A DNA stretch of 64,000 nucleotides from Plantago major (GCA_026545765.1 CM048844.1:53788932-53852931); one strand, 5' to 3'; positions 34,924 to 47,082 are shown, numbered from the stretch's first letter. Notes: generated by a model not told the origin, from the letters alone. Numbers and translations are program-made.

Positions 34924-36472
34924 TGTTGGTCCAGATAACAGCAAAGTAAAAGACTAGAGGGGGAAGGGGGGGGTGAATAGTCTTTTAAAACACTTGTCGG
35001 TAAACACAGTTTCTCAGATATCTGTGAAGATATCTGATACTTAATTTCAGAGAGCGGAAGACTTTCTGTGATAAGTGCACGTGCTCAGCGGAGTGAAAGT
35101 TTGTAAATACTTAACAAGTTGAATAAAGCATGGTAAATGCAGTAAGTAAATAACATAACAAATTATAGTGGTATCTGAAGGTGGCGTAATCCTTCAACTA
35201 ATCCACTTCGGCCTTTTTCAGACCTAGAATCCACTAAGATAGATAAATGAGGTACCATTACAAATATCCTATCTCTCAATTCCTGCAACACTTGGTTCCC
35301 AACCAAATGTTTCCCCCTGAGTTGTTCCCCAGCTATCTGAGTCAAGTACTTCCTCTACTCAGAAACCTTTTTGAGCTATTCCTTAGTTTCCAAAACTAAG
35401 TACTTCCTATGCTCAGTAACCTTGGAGTTGTTCCTTAGTTTCCCAAACTAAGTACTTCCTGTACTCCATGCCAGTTGGTGTGTGGTTAAGGTTGTTTGTC
35501 AGGTGACCTTCTTTATAACTTACACAGTTATTTCAGAAAGCTTTATAGAATCAAGATTACTTAATACACTTCACAGTGTATGGTAACTTGTTCTTTACTG
35601 ACCCAAGTCTTTGTTAAATGTTCTAGAGAATGAATCTCAGATACTTGATCTTTTGATTCAACTCCTTTACAGATAGCAATGCTTGTTAAGGATCAGTACA
35701 CTTAGAAATTGTATACTACTTAGAGTTCTAGAGCTTTAGTCTCAACAAAAAGCTAGAAGGTAAGTAGTAAGAAAGCTTCTATGCTTGAGAGATCACTTGA
35801 AGATATTCAGTAAGTTCTAGTTTCAGTGTGAGTTCAAGGTGTAAGTTCTTGGTGTTTTTTCAGTGTGGTTTCAAGCATTCTAAGTGGTGATATTTATAGT
35901 TGAATTTGAAGCCATTTGAATAGTATCCGTTAGGCTCAATTCAAATTCAAACTATTGATATTTGTATATAGTACTGCAGAGTTCTTTGTCTTCTTCTTCA
36001 GAGACTTCTGCTTTTGTGCAAACATTTTTGTCCGAGCAATAAATGCATTGTACTATATTTATCCTGTTGTCTGAATGGTTACATGAAGCTTTCTGAGACT
36101 TGACACGTTCCTTACTCAATACACTTGTGTTCTCAGATATCCTTTGAGTAACTGGTTTAATCAAAACATTTGTTGACACAAGGTTTCTAGACATATGTAT
36201 CTGAGGAGACTTTTCTCCTTAGTCTTCACCAATCATGAGCAAACTTTAGTCTTCTGGAAATGAGTTGATTTGCTTGGATGCTTCCTTGGTCTTTTTCAAA
36301 TAAATAAAAATTATATTCAGAGACCTAACATCCTACACAAGATTTGCTAGACTAACATACTTAGTGATTTTCCTCTTTTACAGTGTTCAAGTGAACCAAG
36401 AGTACTAAGCACCTTTCTGAGCTAAGATAAGTCATTAGGTTGCTGATCAAAATCTAAACAGATATTCTAATA
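34924..36472 (-). repeat. 5' LTR of copy F
   Basis: It begins TGTTGGTCC on the left. On the right the duplication ACACT starts at 36473, which leaves the LTR ending in ...CTAATA, so the usual terminal CA is TA here. A TATA box is at 35891-35898. A G-rich run lies at 34958-34973. It is about 1549 bp. Confidence 0.88.
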
Positions 36473-36477
36473 ACACT

Positions 36478-37980
36478 CCTTTTCAAGAGTTTTCTTATCT
36501 TCTTCGAGGATTTTGGTTCTAGCTTGGACAACCATAAATTCTCTTTCATAAAGATCAAGCTCATTTCTGAGGTATTCTAGATCTTTGATTCCTTCCTCAT
36601 CACTCTCTTAATTTACAAATTGAGAAATAGTAATTACCTCATCTGCCATTAAGCATGACTCGATGTTGGAGCAAGCTGGATAGACCCCCTCAGCAATTCC
36701 ACACATTTCCTTCTTCTTTTGAATAAAGTTTATTAATTCATGAGTGATGCCACATAGCTCTGGTGAAGGTAGTTTGGAATCATTTGAGGCCTCATCTTCA
36801 GACTCAGAGTCAAGATCAAGAGGATCCAATTGAATTTGGATCTTTTTCGTTTCCTTAGTAAGCATAGCACTCTGGCCTCTCTTGAAATTTCTTCTATCTT
36901 TCTTGTCACCTGTCTTAAGCTGGTTGTAAGCTGGGCAGTCTCTTTTGAAGTGACCAGGTTTTTTACAATAGAAACATATATCGTTTCCGATTTCTGCTAC
37001 CTCAGTACTTGATGATTGCTGAGTAGGTTTGTTCAGCGAGCTAGTCAATTGCATATTCTTGTACTGGTGATAGTTGGGACCTAGATGCTTTTTCAGCTTC
37101 TCTTTGGTCCTTCTTCTTTCAATTTCCTGACTGACGTATTTTCTCATATGCTTTACAGCAAGAGTATTTTCCTCATACACCTCCTTGGGTTCCTTCTTTT
37201 CAGAAGTATCATGAGTTATGAGTGCGACATTCTATGAAGCTTCAGCAGTTATAAGTCCTCTTTGCTTTGTCTCATAATTGACAGTTGCCAAATGTGAGAA
37301 AAGCTCCACTAGTGTGATGGCAGGCATTCCTTGGTTGAAGTAGAAGTACTGAGTATGTTCCCAGTTTTGATTCAAGCTTCTCACGATAGCCTTAACCTTT
37401 TCAGAGTTAGAGTATCTTTCACTTTCACCAAATGCAGCCATATCACCCATCAGTGTTGTAAACCTGAAATCAAGTTCTTCCAGTGTCTCAGTAGGACCTC
37501 GTTTGAAATTTTGGAATTTTAACTTCAAAACTTCGAACTTGTTTTCCTTGGTTTTCTCAGTGCCGGCACAGATTTCTTCAATCAGTGACAATGCATCTTC
37601 GTCGTTTTAGCACCCCACAGTTTGCACTGTATGTGATCTAGAGTAGAACGTATGATGATGTTTCTTGATCGACCGCCTGGCCTGTTTCTTTTGGAATCTT
37701 CAGATGTCCAAAGATGTCTGGGCTTTGCTTCATAGGATATGGCTCCTGTCTGTCTTATGCCTGATGTTACGCTAGATGTTGATAATCTAGCGGCAACTGT
37801 TGTATCCTTGTTTCGACCATCTGAAACTTCAGTGACTACCTTCTCTTGTAGAATAATAATGGGACCATTCTTTATTACTTCGATCATTTCATCACTGATA
37901 ACTTCTAGATGAAGCATCATGTTGTTCTTCCATTTCTCATAGTTCTCTGACTTGAGAGTGGGTGCATCGCTTAGAGACAT
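36478..37980 (-). pseudogene. gag: gag N-terminal part of copy D
   Basis: ATG 37980 opens MSLSDAPTLKSENYEKWKN. The capsid region changes frame near 37590 and again near 37200, and continues into the zinc knuckle CFYCKKPGHFKRDC (about 36985-36945), then an acidic segment and the start of the coiled coil. Copy F is inserted at 36477. The remainder resumes at 19385. Confidence 0.88.
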
Positions 37981-38085
37981 CCTGCAGCAAACACACTCTA
38001 ACAAACAAATCAAGTGTAGGTGGTTAGCTGTTAGTGAGCACTTATCTAGGATCTAGGTTCAGTGCAGAAGGTTAAAGAACCTCCT

Positions 38086-38097
38086 GCTCTGATACCA
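38086..38097 (-). other. Primer-binding site, copy D
   Basis: It is an exact TGGTATCAGAGC on the minus strand next to the 5' LTR. Confidence 0.92.
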
Positions 38098-38099
38098 CT

Positions 38100-39619
38100 T
38101 GTTGGTCCAGATAACGGCAAAGTAAAAGACTAGAAGGGGGGGGGGGTGAATAGTTTTTCAAACTTTTGTCGATAAAACAGTTTCTCATATATCTTTACAG
38201 GTATCTGATACTTAGATTCAAAGAGAGGAAGTCTTTTTGTGATGAGTGCACGTGTCAGCAAGCTATAATGTGTGTAAAGACTCAGCAAGTAATATAAAAC
38301 AATAAATAAAGTGCAGTAATTAAATAACACAACGCTTTTTATAGTGGTATCCGAAGGTGGCGTAATCCCTCAACTAATCCACTTGCCCTTTCTCATAACT
38401 TGAATGCACCAAGGCAAGATAATGCGTTCTCCTTACAAAATCCTATCTCTTGATCTCTTTACACTAGGTTCCCATCCAAGTGTTCCCCCTGAGTTATTCC
38501 CCGACTTTCTCACCCAAGTACTTCCTCTACTCGGTAACTTTTTGAGCTATTCCTTAGTTTCCCAAACCAAGTACTTCTCGTGCTCAGTTAGGTGAGGACT
38601 TTAGTTTTCTCAACTAAATCCCTTCCTTAAACACGCCTGTTGGTGTTGGTTATGGTAGTTTGCCAGGTGAGCATTCTTTATAACTTATTCAGTTATCTTC
38701 GAGAGATCTTTAGAATCTATCTTCCTTAATACTATTTTCTGTGTATGGGAAGTTGTTCTTTACTGACCAGTCTTTGTTGTTGTTCAAGAGAATGAATGTC
38801 AGATGTCAGTCGCAACTTTATCCTTGGATTCAACTCCTACATAGTAAACAAGTCTTGTTAAGGATTAGGACACTTAGAACTTTCGTCCTACTTAGAATCA
38901 AACAGCTTTAGTTGCAATATTAAGCGAATAAGAGTAAGTACGTATGAAAGCTTGTATGCATGAAAGTATTTCGTAAGATTCACAATTGTTCAAGGTGTTA
39001 AGTGTATCTTTCAAACATTCTAAGTGGTGATATTTATAGTTGAAAATCATGTCGTTTGAATAGTATCCGTTAGGCACTTAGAAATTCAAACTATTGATAT
39101 CTGTAGATAGTACGGCAGTGAGCATTGTCTCTTTACAGAGATCTCCTGTTTAGCTCAGACATCTCTGTCTGCTTAATAAATGCACTGTACTATCTTTTGT
39201 TTTGTAATCTCAACGGAACTATGCAAGCTATGTGAGGCTTTGCACTTCCTTACTCAGTAACATATGGGTGTCAGAAACCTCTTGAAATACTTGTCTTCCA
39301 AAGACACATAATTTCTTCAAGGTATCTGAGCGAAGTTATCTGAGGAGACCTTTCTCCTTAGTCTTCGGCATTCTTGTGCAGTCTCTTGATCTTCAATAAA
39401 AAGATCTCTCCCTGCTGGATGCTTGTTTCTTGGTCTTCTTCAAAGATATAAAAATTACAATCTGAGACCTAACATCCAATACAAGATATAGTAGACTAAC
39501 ATACTCAGTAAGCTTCCTCTTTTACAATATTCAAGTGAACTAAGAGTAATAGTTACCTTTCTGAGCTAAGATAAGTCATTAGGATTTACTGATCAAAATC
39601 TAAATAGATATTCCTAACA
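38100..39619 (-). repeat. 5' LTR of copy D
   Basis: 1520 bp, TGTTGGTCC (38100) to CCTAACA (39619). A TATA box is at 39031-39038. A G run lies at about 38135-38145. It joins ACCGA of remnant T1 on the right. Confidence 0.92.
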
Positions 39620-40047
39620 ACCGACCTCTCGAGTTAACTTCTACTATACTAATTTATTTAGTGTGTCAAGAATTTGGTTGGGTATTATAAATTCATAAAA
39701 CATTGGTGTTCTCGGTAAAACCTTAAGTACAACAATTATTGTTTTTCCGAGGCGCATCAAGTTTTCTGGCGCCGCTGCCGGGGAATAATTAGTAGATTAC
39801 CAACGTAGAACTTATTAGGTTATTTTCGAGCAGTAACTACTTTTATTTCACAGGAAAATTCAAAATGGAAGAAGAAGATGAAAGGACTATCAGGGAGATC
39901 AGTATGCTGAAACCAAGATGGAATGGAATTCGAATCTAGCCGCATTGATGTCACAATGAAATGTGCGATTTTGCATGCTTTTAGACCCTCTTTTTTTCCC
40001 AAGATTCAATATACCAACTTCTTGTGTATTTTGTAGGGTATGATCGC
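39620..40047 (+). mobile_element. T1: remnant of a Tat/Athila-type gypsy element (LTR end, primer site, start of gag)
   Basis: 39620-39759 is the 3' end of an LTR ending CATCA. TGGCGCCGCTGCCGGGGA at 39767-39784 matches the tRNA-Asp-type primer site of Tat/Athila elements with one mismatch. ATG 39865 opens a short frame (MEEEDERTIREISML...) with a stop at 39937, which looks like the N-terminus of an Athila-type Gag. The sequence is then interrupted by element G. Copy D cut the LTR on the left. Confidence 0.75.
39767..39784 (+). other. Primer-binding site of T1
   Basis: TGGCGCCGCTGCCGGGGA is complementary to the 3' end of plant tRNA-Asp apart from one base, seven bases after the LTR CATCA end. 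Confidence 0.8.
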
Positions 40048-40902
40048 TGTTAATACGAAAATATGTCCAATCCGTCATAGGCGCCTTTGGAACGAATCCT
40101 AAGGCGTCCCAAGTTGTCTAAAGGATCCGAGACACTATGATCCAACCCATAGGTCCGACCCTCCCTAGAAGAGAGGGCTTGAACGGTACTGGGTCCGACC
40201 CTAAAGCTTCGGGATCGACCCATCTAGGTCCGATACGGACGATCATTCGGACCCAACATGACAATCTCACAAGCAACCAAGTAAACTGGCACTAGAGATT
40301 AGGGAGGTCCGAGCGATAAGGTCCGACTCGGAAGAGTTGGGCAAACTTAGGGAAGTTCCCTATAGACACCCCAATATGGTCCGGACCATGCATCCGGACC
40401 AACCTCCTCGGACCTTGACCCTCGGCAGACTATGTCACACCCTCTAAAACTCTCTTGATAATGACTAAACTATCCCTAAAAGCCCAAAGTGGAATGGGGC
40501 AAGTGTTATTAATGGGCCATGGGCCTATTGAAGCCTTGGTGGCTCAATCTAGGCCTTACATTTGGCACGATCTGGTGGAACCCTCCCAATTGGGGTGAAA
40601 TCTATATATAGGGCACACACCCCCATGATAATGGTAAGCAATAATCACTTCCAAACCTAGACTATTGTACAGAGTAGATCTTGAGTCTCTCTTGAGTAAA
40701 GTCTCAAACCGGTATGACACTTAGCAAACCGGGTCCTAACCCCCCTCCAAGTCACTCGTGTAGGTTCTTAACCGAGCTTCGGAGCTCAGGCTCTCACACG
40801 TTGGCTCTTACGCAGTACGGAGCTTCTTACTTGAGGATACCTTGGTCATTAACTGTGAAGTCAAATAATCTCTAAAGTATTTGGGGTATTTTACCATCAA
40901 CA
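40048..40902 (+). repeat. 5' LTR of element G
   Basis: It ends ...CATCAACA at 40902, four bases before the primer site... the start TGTTAATACG at 40048 is inferred from the inverted match to the end. TATATATA at 40603-40610 is a likely TATA box. GGTCCGA words repeat through it. The 3' LTR needed to prove the border is not in the window. Confidence 0.65.
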
Positions 40903-40905
40903 TTT

Positions 40906-40920
40906 TGGCGCCGTCTGTGG
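40906..40920 (+). other. Primer-binding site of element G
   Basis: TGGCGCCGTCTGTGG directly after the LTR is the type seen next to LTRs in many Tat/Retand elements. I cannot name the tRNA with certainty. Confidence 0.7.
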
Positions 40921-40954
40921 GAATCCTTTACAAAAACTTCCGTTCTCTTCAGTA

Positions 40955-42700
40955 ATGGCAAGAACAAGAAGGTCCGTAAGAACCAACGCTACTGCAATTG
41001 GCACGCCTGCTCCAAGGCAAAGAGGTAGACCTCTAAATAGGAGAGGAAGGTTGGCAGGAACTCCTCCAAGAAACACGATGGATTGTCTAAGCGATGGCCA
41101 CACCGCCAGTCTCTCTTCAGATGAGGAAAGAGCCGCTGATCCGCCAATAAGGACCCAGGTACTCGGGGTCGAAGGACAAGTTCCTCCGCCAGGAACACAT
41201 GGTCCTCCTATAGGAAGAAAATTTACCCTTCCAAATGGACAGATCATTCGTCCAAGCGAGTTCGGAATGAACGAGAATCAGTTCGGCCTCTTACTCACCA
41301 CTATTCAAGGGTGCTTTGGATCAAACAACCTCCAGCCTCCTCAACCCACTCCTCCTTTGGCAATTCCGACACAAGCTGAACCCGCGCAGTCAAGGAATGA
41401 GCATCGTCCTATCCAACAAAGGCTGGGGGAACCAACTCAACCAGAGGATCTAAGGAACCTTCTTAACAGGAGGGTCGTTGCTTCTCACGAATAGCGGGAG
41501 AGAAGTCCGGTAATGCCACGAGTGGATGAAGTTGGAACTAGTCGGCGTGGAGCACAACAACATGCACCAAGAGATCGTGCAGCGGAGAGCATCTCAATGG
41601 TCCCTCTCGATGACCTTCCTCCAGATGTGGCCATCAACCCCCGGACTGGTGAGAAGCTAACCGCTGAGTAGATTTATGTCCAACAAAAGGCCTTGGAAAC
41701 ACAAATCGCCACTCTGAGCAAGATGGTGAAGGCACATGAGAAGGTAACTCTTAGAGCTCCCAATCCTTTATGTGACGAGATCAGGAAGGAAAGGAAATGC
41801 CCTGACTCCACTATCCCAAATCTTGAGCACTATTACGGAGCTACTTGTCCTGTGCGGCACCTTACTATATACGAAAGTAAGATGGAGACCAACGGCTTGA
41901 ATGACAACATGAAAGCTCTCAACTTCTCCACTATACTCTTTGGGGAAGCAATGGATTGGTGGACCTATTTGCCTAATGGTTCCATCAAGTCCTATGCGGA
42001 TATCGCTTCCCTCTTCCTGAAAAGATTTGAGATAGCAAAGAAGAGAAAGAGGTCAGTTGAGCACCTGGCAGGAATAATCCAGAAAGAGCATGAGGACCTT
42101 AGGACCTTTCTTGACCGTTTCAATGCTGAAGTATGCCAGGTAGAACCTCATAGCATCGAAGAACGGATCTGACACCTATATCCCAACACTTACAACGATG
42201 ACCTCAGAAGAAAGCTTTCCAACGAAGAAATCACAACTGAAAAGTACTTGGAAGATATCTGTGAAGGAGTCTTGTATGGAGAAGAGTATAGACGAAATGT
42301 CCCGATAAGAGCTGGAGCCAAAAAGGGAAAATAGCAAGTAAGACAAGAACCTCCTCCTCGTCAGGGAAAGTTTGAACAACAAAGGGAACTTAGAGAAAAG
42401 AGGGAATTCCACAGAGAGAGGACTCCTCCAAGGAGATACGCCGAGTACACTCGCCTCAACAGACCAAGATCCGACATCTTGGCTTCCATCATTGAGAGAA
42501 ACATGGATATACAATGGCCAAAACCTACGAGGAGCAACAAGAAGAACAAAACTTCCAAGGATTACTGTAGGTTCCATAAGCAAAAAGGTCACTCAACGGA
42601 AGACTGCATCCAGTTGAAGACAGAAATAGAAGGAATGATAAGGAGCGGAAAGCTGAAAGAACCTATATATGAGGAGGAACCTTCCAGACACCAGAAGAAC
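40955..42700 (+). pseudogene. gag: gag region of element G, with in-frame stops
   Basis: ATG 40955 opens a basic, Pro-rich N-terminus (MARTRRSVRTN). TAG at 41492 and 41669, TGA at 42170 and TAG at 42332 interrupt one and the same frame. The retrotransposon Gag core lies at 41800-42170, with the DWWTYLP and SIKSYADIASLFLKRF segments. A zinc-binding variant CRFHKQKGHSTEDC is at about 42563-42604. The frame then runs on into the protease. Stops such as these are mostly one transition from sense codons. Confidence 0.87.
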
Positions 42701-45700
42701 GAACAAAGAAGGGAGGAGCGTGGTTCGGAACCTCCGACAGGATCCTTACCGCCACCTCCAGTAGAGATCCCACCTCAGCACACCCAAAGATACCGAGGGT
42801 ACCACGAGGATATGGAGATGGAAAACCTCCCCTATAGCGGAGTTATCAATGCCATTGCAGGGGGACCAACTGGAGGAGACAGTCGAAACGCAAGGGAAAG
42901 GACCGCGCAACACTTTAGAAACAACGATAGAGCTTATGCTCCTTCAGCCCTGAAGGGCACAAACGCCATCACCTTCGATGATAGTGAAATCCCCCCACCA
43001 ATGTCTGGTGGAGGAGATCTCAAGGACCCCGACGTTCCTTTGGTTGTCTCTCTGGTTATCGCCACTTACAAGGTCAACAAAGTACTTGTCGACACAGGAA
43101 GTTCTTCTAATGTCATCTCCAAGAGGACCGTGGAACAAATGCACCTGGGTCGTATTCAATACGGGTGTGCATATACTTCCTTGGTGGGTTATGAAGGATC
43201 TGTAGCACATCCCATTGGAAGTATACCACTACAAGTCTCCATGGGCACCTTTCCGACAAGAGTGACTAAGACAATCCTCTTTGTGGTGGTCGATAGCACC
43301 TTTGACTATAACGTGATCTTGGGCCGTCCGGGACTTAATCAATTCAGGGCAATCACGTCTTCCCTACACAACAGGGTAAAGTTTCCAACCCCGAATGGCG
43401 TGGGCAAAGAAGTGGGAAATGTAAGAGAAGCTTGGGAATGTTACATCATGTCAACCAGAGGAGCCACAATACCCGTTCTTTCGGTCATTAAGAGACCCAG
43501 GAGCCCTCCTCCTGTGGCTCTTACCCCATTAAAGGAAGAAATTCATGTTGGGTCGCTTAAGGAAAAGTTCCCCAAGACTGCCAGGATAGAGCCTCATGAA
43601 GCCCTGAAAAAGGTTTAGCTGGTTGAGGGGGATTCAGAAAAGGTAACCCGGATCGGAACAGAGATGAGCACGGAAGTAGAAATGAAGCTCATTACATGCC
43701 TTCGAGACAACCACGATATCTTTGCCTGGAGCACCGATGATCTTAAGGGGATAGACCCAAGGATCGCAGTTCACCGCCTAAACATGGATACAACGGTAAA
43801 ACACATCTGGCAAAAGAGGAAGGACTTTGGGCCTGTTGAGGATGCTATCATAGTAGGAGAGGTGGACAAATTGATGAAAGCAGGACACATCGAGGAAGTC
43901 GCACTGACGGGTGTAACGTGGTGCTCGTTGAAAAAGCTCCAGGAAAGTGGAGAATGTGTAATGACTTCACTAGGCTTAACAAGTTTTGCCCAAAAGATCC
44001 TTATCCATTACCTCGCATAGATCAGTTGGTTGACTCCACCACAAGATGTGCACTCCTGAGCTTCATGGACGCATATCAAGGCTTCTACCAAATCAGGATG
44101 GCCCAGGAAGAAATCAAGAGGATGGCCTTCTTTGCGGTAGTAGGGGTCTACTGCTTCAAGGTCATGCCTTTTGGCCTCAGGAACGCAGGTGCTACATACC
44201 AACGACTGGTAAATAAGATGTTCAAAGACGAGTTGGGCAAAACCATGGAAGTCTATGTGGATGACATGCTTGTAAAAAGCAAGACTAATGAGGAGCACAT
44301 CGAGCATCTCAACAATTGCTTTTCCATCCTTAGGAAATACGGGATGAAGTTGAACCCTGAAAAAATGTACGTTTGGAGTAAAGGGAGGAAAGTTCCTTGG
44401 CTACATGGTCACAGAGAGAGGTATCAACGCTAACCCGGAGAAAAGAAAGGCAATCCTGGACTTACCACAGCCAAAGGCAATCCTGGACTTACCACAGCCA
44501 AAAACAATCAACGAAGTTTAGAAGCTTTTGGGAAGGGTGATGGCATTAAGCCATTTTATCTCCAAGTCCGTCGAGAAAAACTTACCCTTCTTCAAAATTC
44601 TAAGGAAAGGAGACAAGTTTGAGTGGACAAAGGAGTGCGAAGAGGCCTTGGATAACTTGAAAGGTTACCTCCTCTCACCACCCCTCTTGTCTAAACCAGT
44701 AGAGGGCGAACCTCTTTACCTTTACCTAGTTACTACTGATGAAGCGATGAGTTCTGTATTGGTACGGATACAAGGCAACGACCATTTACCAATCTACTAT
44801 TTGAGCAAGGCCCTTGTGGGCTCTGAGGCCAGATATGTCAAGATCGAGAAGCTCGCCTTCGCGCTAGTTTACACTGCACAACGACTAAAGCCTCACTTCA
44901 AATCTCATCGGATTGTGGTCCTCACCAATGAACCACTGAAACATGTCCTAGGCAAGCCAGACCAGTCAGGACGTTTGTCCAAGTGGGCGATCGAACTAAG
45001 TGAATATGATATCGAGTATCAAGCTCCATCTGCCAAGAAGGCACAAGTTCTTGCCGACTTCCTGGCGGATTATCCGGAGGAAACAGAAAGAGAAACCAAA
45101 AGTCCACAAGAAGATGTGAGCCATGTCATGATCACTCAAGTGAAAGATTCCCTGGAGGAAGAAAAAGCAAAAGAGAACAGACCTCAAGAGACACACGGGA
45201 ATAGTTTCCAGCTTTGGACTGAGTATCAAGAACCCATGGATGATTCATCAAGAGTGAGGCACATGTTTCTCTTAGACGAGGCGCCCAACACTTCGACACC
45301 TGCATCGTTCGACAAGAAGCAGGACGACGAAAAGATGCCTACTTTTGCAGCAGAAAGCAAATTGGGAAACAAGGATTGTTGGACGTTACAAGTGGATGGA
45401 TCCTCTACTGGACGACTAGGAGGAATAGGAATTTTTCTCGAAAGTCCTGAAGGAGCCAAGCTAGAATACACCATTACCCTCAGTTTTATGGTAACAAACA
45501 ACGAGGCTGAGTATGAGGCACTCCTCACCGGCCTAAGGATGGCAAGAGCTCTTCAGGTGAAAAGAATCAAGGCTTACACAGATTCACAGCCCGTGGAATC
45601 CCAGTTCTCCGGGTCTTTTGCCGCTAAAGGACCTAACATGATCAAGTATTTGGAACTTCTCAAAAAAGAGGTTGAGCACTTTGAGGTATTCACTCTTGAT

Positions 45701-45760
45701 CAATTCCACAGAGAATGGAACGAAAAAGCCGATGCCCTCTCCAAGTATGCCTCGGCCTTA
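42701..45760 (+). pseudogene. pol: Protease, RT, RNase H and second RNase H of element G
   Basis: The protease has DTGSSSNVIS (Asp codon near 43091) and ILGRPGL. TAG 43616 follows. RT starts near 43720; the frame changes at about 43905, and RT continues with FTRLNKFCPKDPYPLP, FGLRNAGATYQR and YVDDML (44254-44265). The frame changes back near 44366, and a 27-bp duplication and TAG 44519 follow. The first RNase H (44700-45080) has the FADYL/LADF-type end. The second RNase H (45375-45760) has VDGSS, NEAEYEAL, YTDSQ and EKADALSK, the four acidic contexts of the archaeal-type RNase H that marks the Tat lineage. A Glu-rich linker joins the two. Confidence 0.88.
44449..44502 (+). repeat. 27-bp tandem duplication in pol of element G
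   Basis: Two identical 27-base units (44449-44475 and 44476-44502) encode the nine residues AILDLPQPK twice, in frame, in the linker after RT. Confidence 0.93.
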
Positions 45761-47082
45761 GGAGCTCTAGACACGAGAAGTGTCATCCTGATGACCCGCA
45801 CGGACTCCTCCTTAACAAACTCCAACGGACAAGTCTTCCTCTTGAGCACTGAAAGAAGCTGGATGACTGACATATTCCACTATCTCAAGGATGGCTCTCT
45901 ACCTTCAGATCCTAGAGAAGCAAGGAGGATCCTATGCCGAGCCAACATATACTTCATCATGGGAGAGGATCTTTACAAGAAATCTTTCACCAGCACCCAC
46001 ATGAGATGCCTTGATCCCCAGGAAGCGAAAACTGTGATGGAGAAAATCCTTGCTGGGAGTTGTGGGAGTCACTCCGGGGGAATAACCTTGGCTTAGAAGA
46101 TCATAAGACAAGGATACTATTGGCCTAACATTGATACAGATGCCGCCAACTTCGCTCGTGCCTGTGAAGACTGCCAATACTATGCCAACATACCACATCG
46201 TCCGACCAACCCTATGATTTCGTCAATTATAGCATGTCCATTTGATCAATGGAGTATAGACATAGTTGGTCCCTTCCCACGCGGAACCCATTAGAAGAAA
46301 TTCCTGATCGTGGCAGTATAGTATTTCACTAAGTGGGTTGAGGCAGAGGCAGTTTCGACCATCACTGAGAGCAGGGTATGGACATTCATCTGGAAGAACA
46401 TCATCTGCCGCTTCGGACTTCCAAGAGTTCTAGTGTCGGACAACGGGCTCGCCTTCCGGGTAAGATCAAGGAGTGGCTTCAATCTTTCAAAACAGAACAA
46501 CGCTTCACTTCCGTTGGCCACCCCCAAGCTAATGGTCAAGTAAAGGCCACCAACAAGACCATTGTCAAAATTTTGGAGAAAAGGTTGAGGACCTCCCAAG
46601 ACAGTTGGGCAGATGATCTCGACGCGATCATTTGGGCGCATAGGACAACGACTCGGACTTCCACAAAGGAGATGCCTTTTTCCCTTGTCTATGGATCTGA
46701 GGCGGTCATTCCTTCCGAAATAGCAGTGGAAACCCAGAGGATCCAGCAGTACAACCCGGCTGAGAATGAAGTTGCAAGGATCTACGACCTTGAGCTCCTT
46801 GAAGACAAATGAAATAAGGCACTAACTAGCGTCCTTCGATATCAAGCCATGACTGCTCGAGCCTACAATAAGCGTGTCTTCCCCAAAGATATACAAGTCA
46901 GAGACTTAGTCCTCAGAAGAGCCGATATCCTAAGCAATGTTGGGAAACTCAAGCCCAAATGGGAAGGACCTTACAAAGTTACCGAAGCCAGAGTCAATGG
47001 AAACTTTGAACTAGAAGATAAGGAAGAAAGAGCACTGAAGAGAACTTGGAATGCCAAGAACCTCCAAAAGTTCTACGCTTAG
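45761..47082 (+). pseudogene. pol: Integrase of element G, catalytic Glu replaced
   Basis: The N-terminal zinc region keeps GSHSGG and CEDCQYYA, but the usual first His is not seen and TAG 46094 lies inside. The core has the first Asp in WSIDIVGPF (about 46249) and the second in VLVSDNGLAF (about 46440). The frame then changes near 46460. The expected Glu in the ANGQV.ATN context is AAG, Lys (46543-46545). A further stop is at 46810. The C-terminal part (KPKWEGPYKVTE...RTWNAKNLQKFYA) ends at TAG 47080-47082 without a chromodomain, as in Tat elements. Inactive. Confidence 0.87.

Larger units (their letters stand above)
19391..36472 (-). mobile_element. Full-length Sirevirus-type element, copy F
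   Basis: Both LTRs are present (34924-36472 and 19391-20867), with the primer site, gag, pol, ORF3, ORF4 and polypurine tract between them. The duplication ACACT is found at 19386-19390 and 36473-36477. Length is 17.1 kb, or about 15.7 kb without the nested solo LTR, large for a copia element. LTRs differ at many sites, so the insertion is not recent. The host sequence is gag of copy D. The gag-pol frames are broken and three catalytic aspartates are changed, so the copy cannot move by itself. Confidence 0.92.
13969..39619 (-). mobile_element. Sirevirus-type element, copy D (split by three insertions)
   Basis: Pieces of D, in coding order, are the 5' LTR (38100-39619), gag front (36478-37980), gag rear (18355-19385) and part of pol (13969-16032). 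They are separated by copy F (19391-36472), a gypsy solo LTR (16033-18326) and copy B (left of 13969). The pieces rejoin cleanly when the inserts and their duplications are removed, which proves they are one element. The right flank is ACCGA at 39620, in the LTR of remnant T1. The left end is outside the window. Confidence 0.88.

Noticed and set aside
12581-39619. LTRs at 12581-13968 and 38100-39619 as the two LTRs of one element
   Set aside because: Each is followed by its own primer site and gag in the same orientation, so both are 5' LTRs of different elements.
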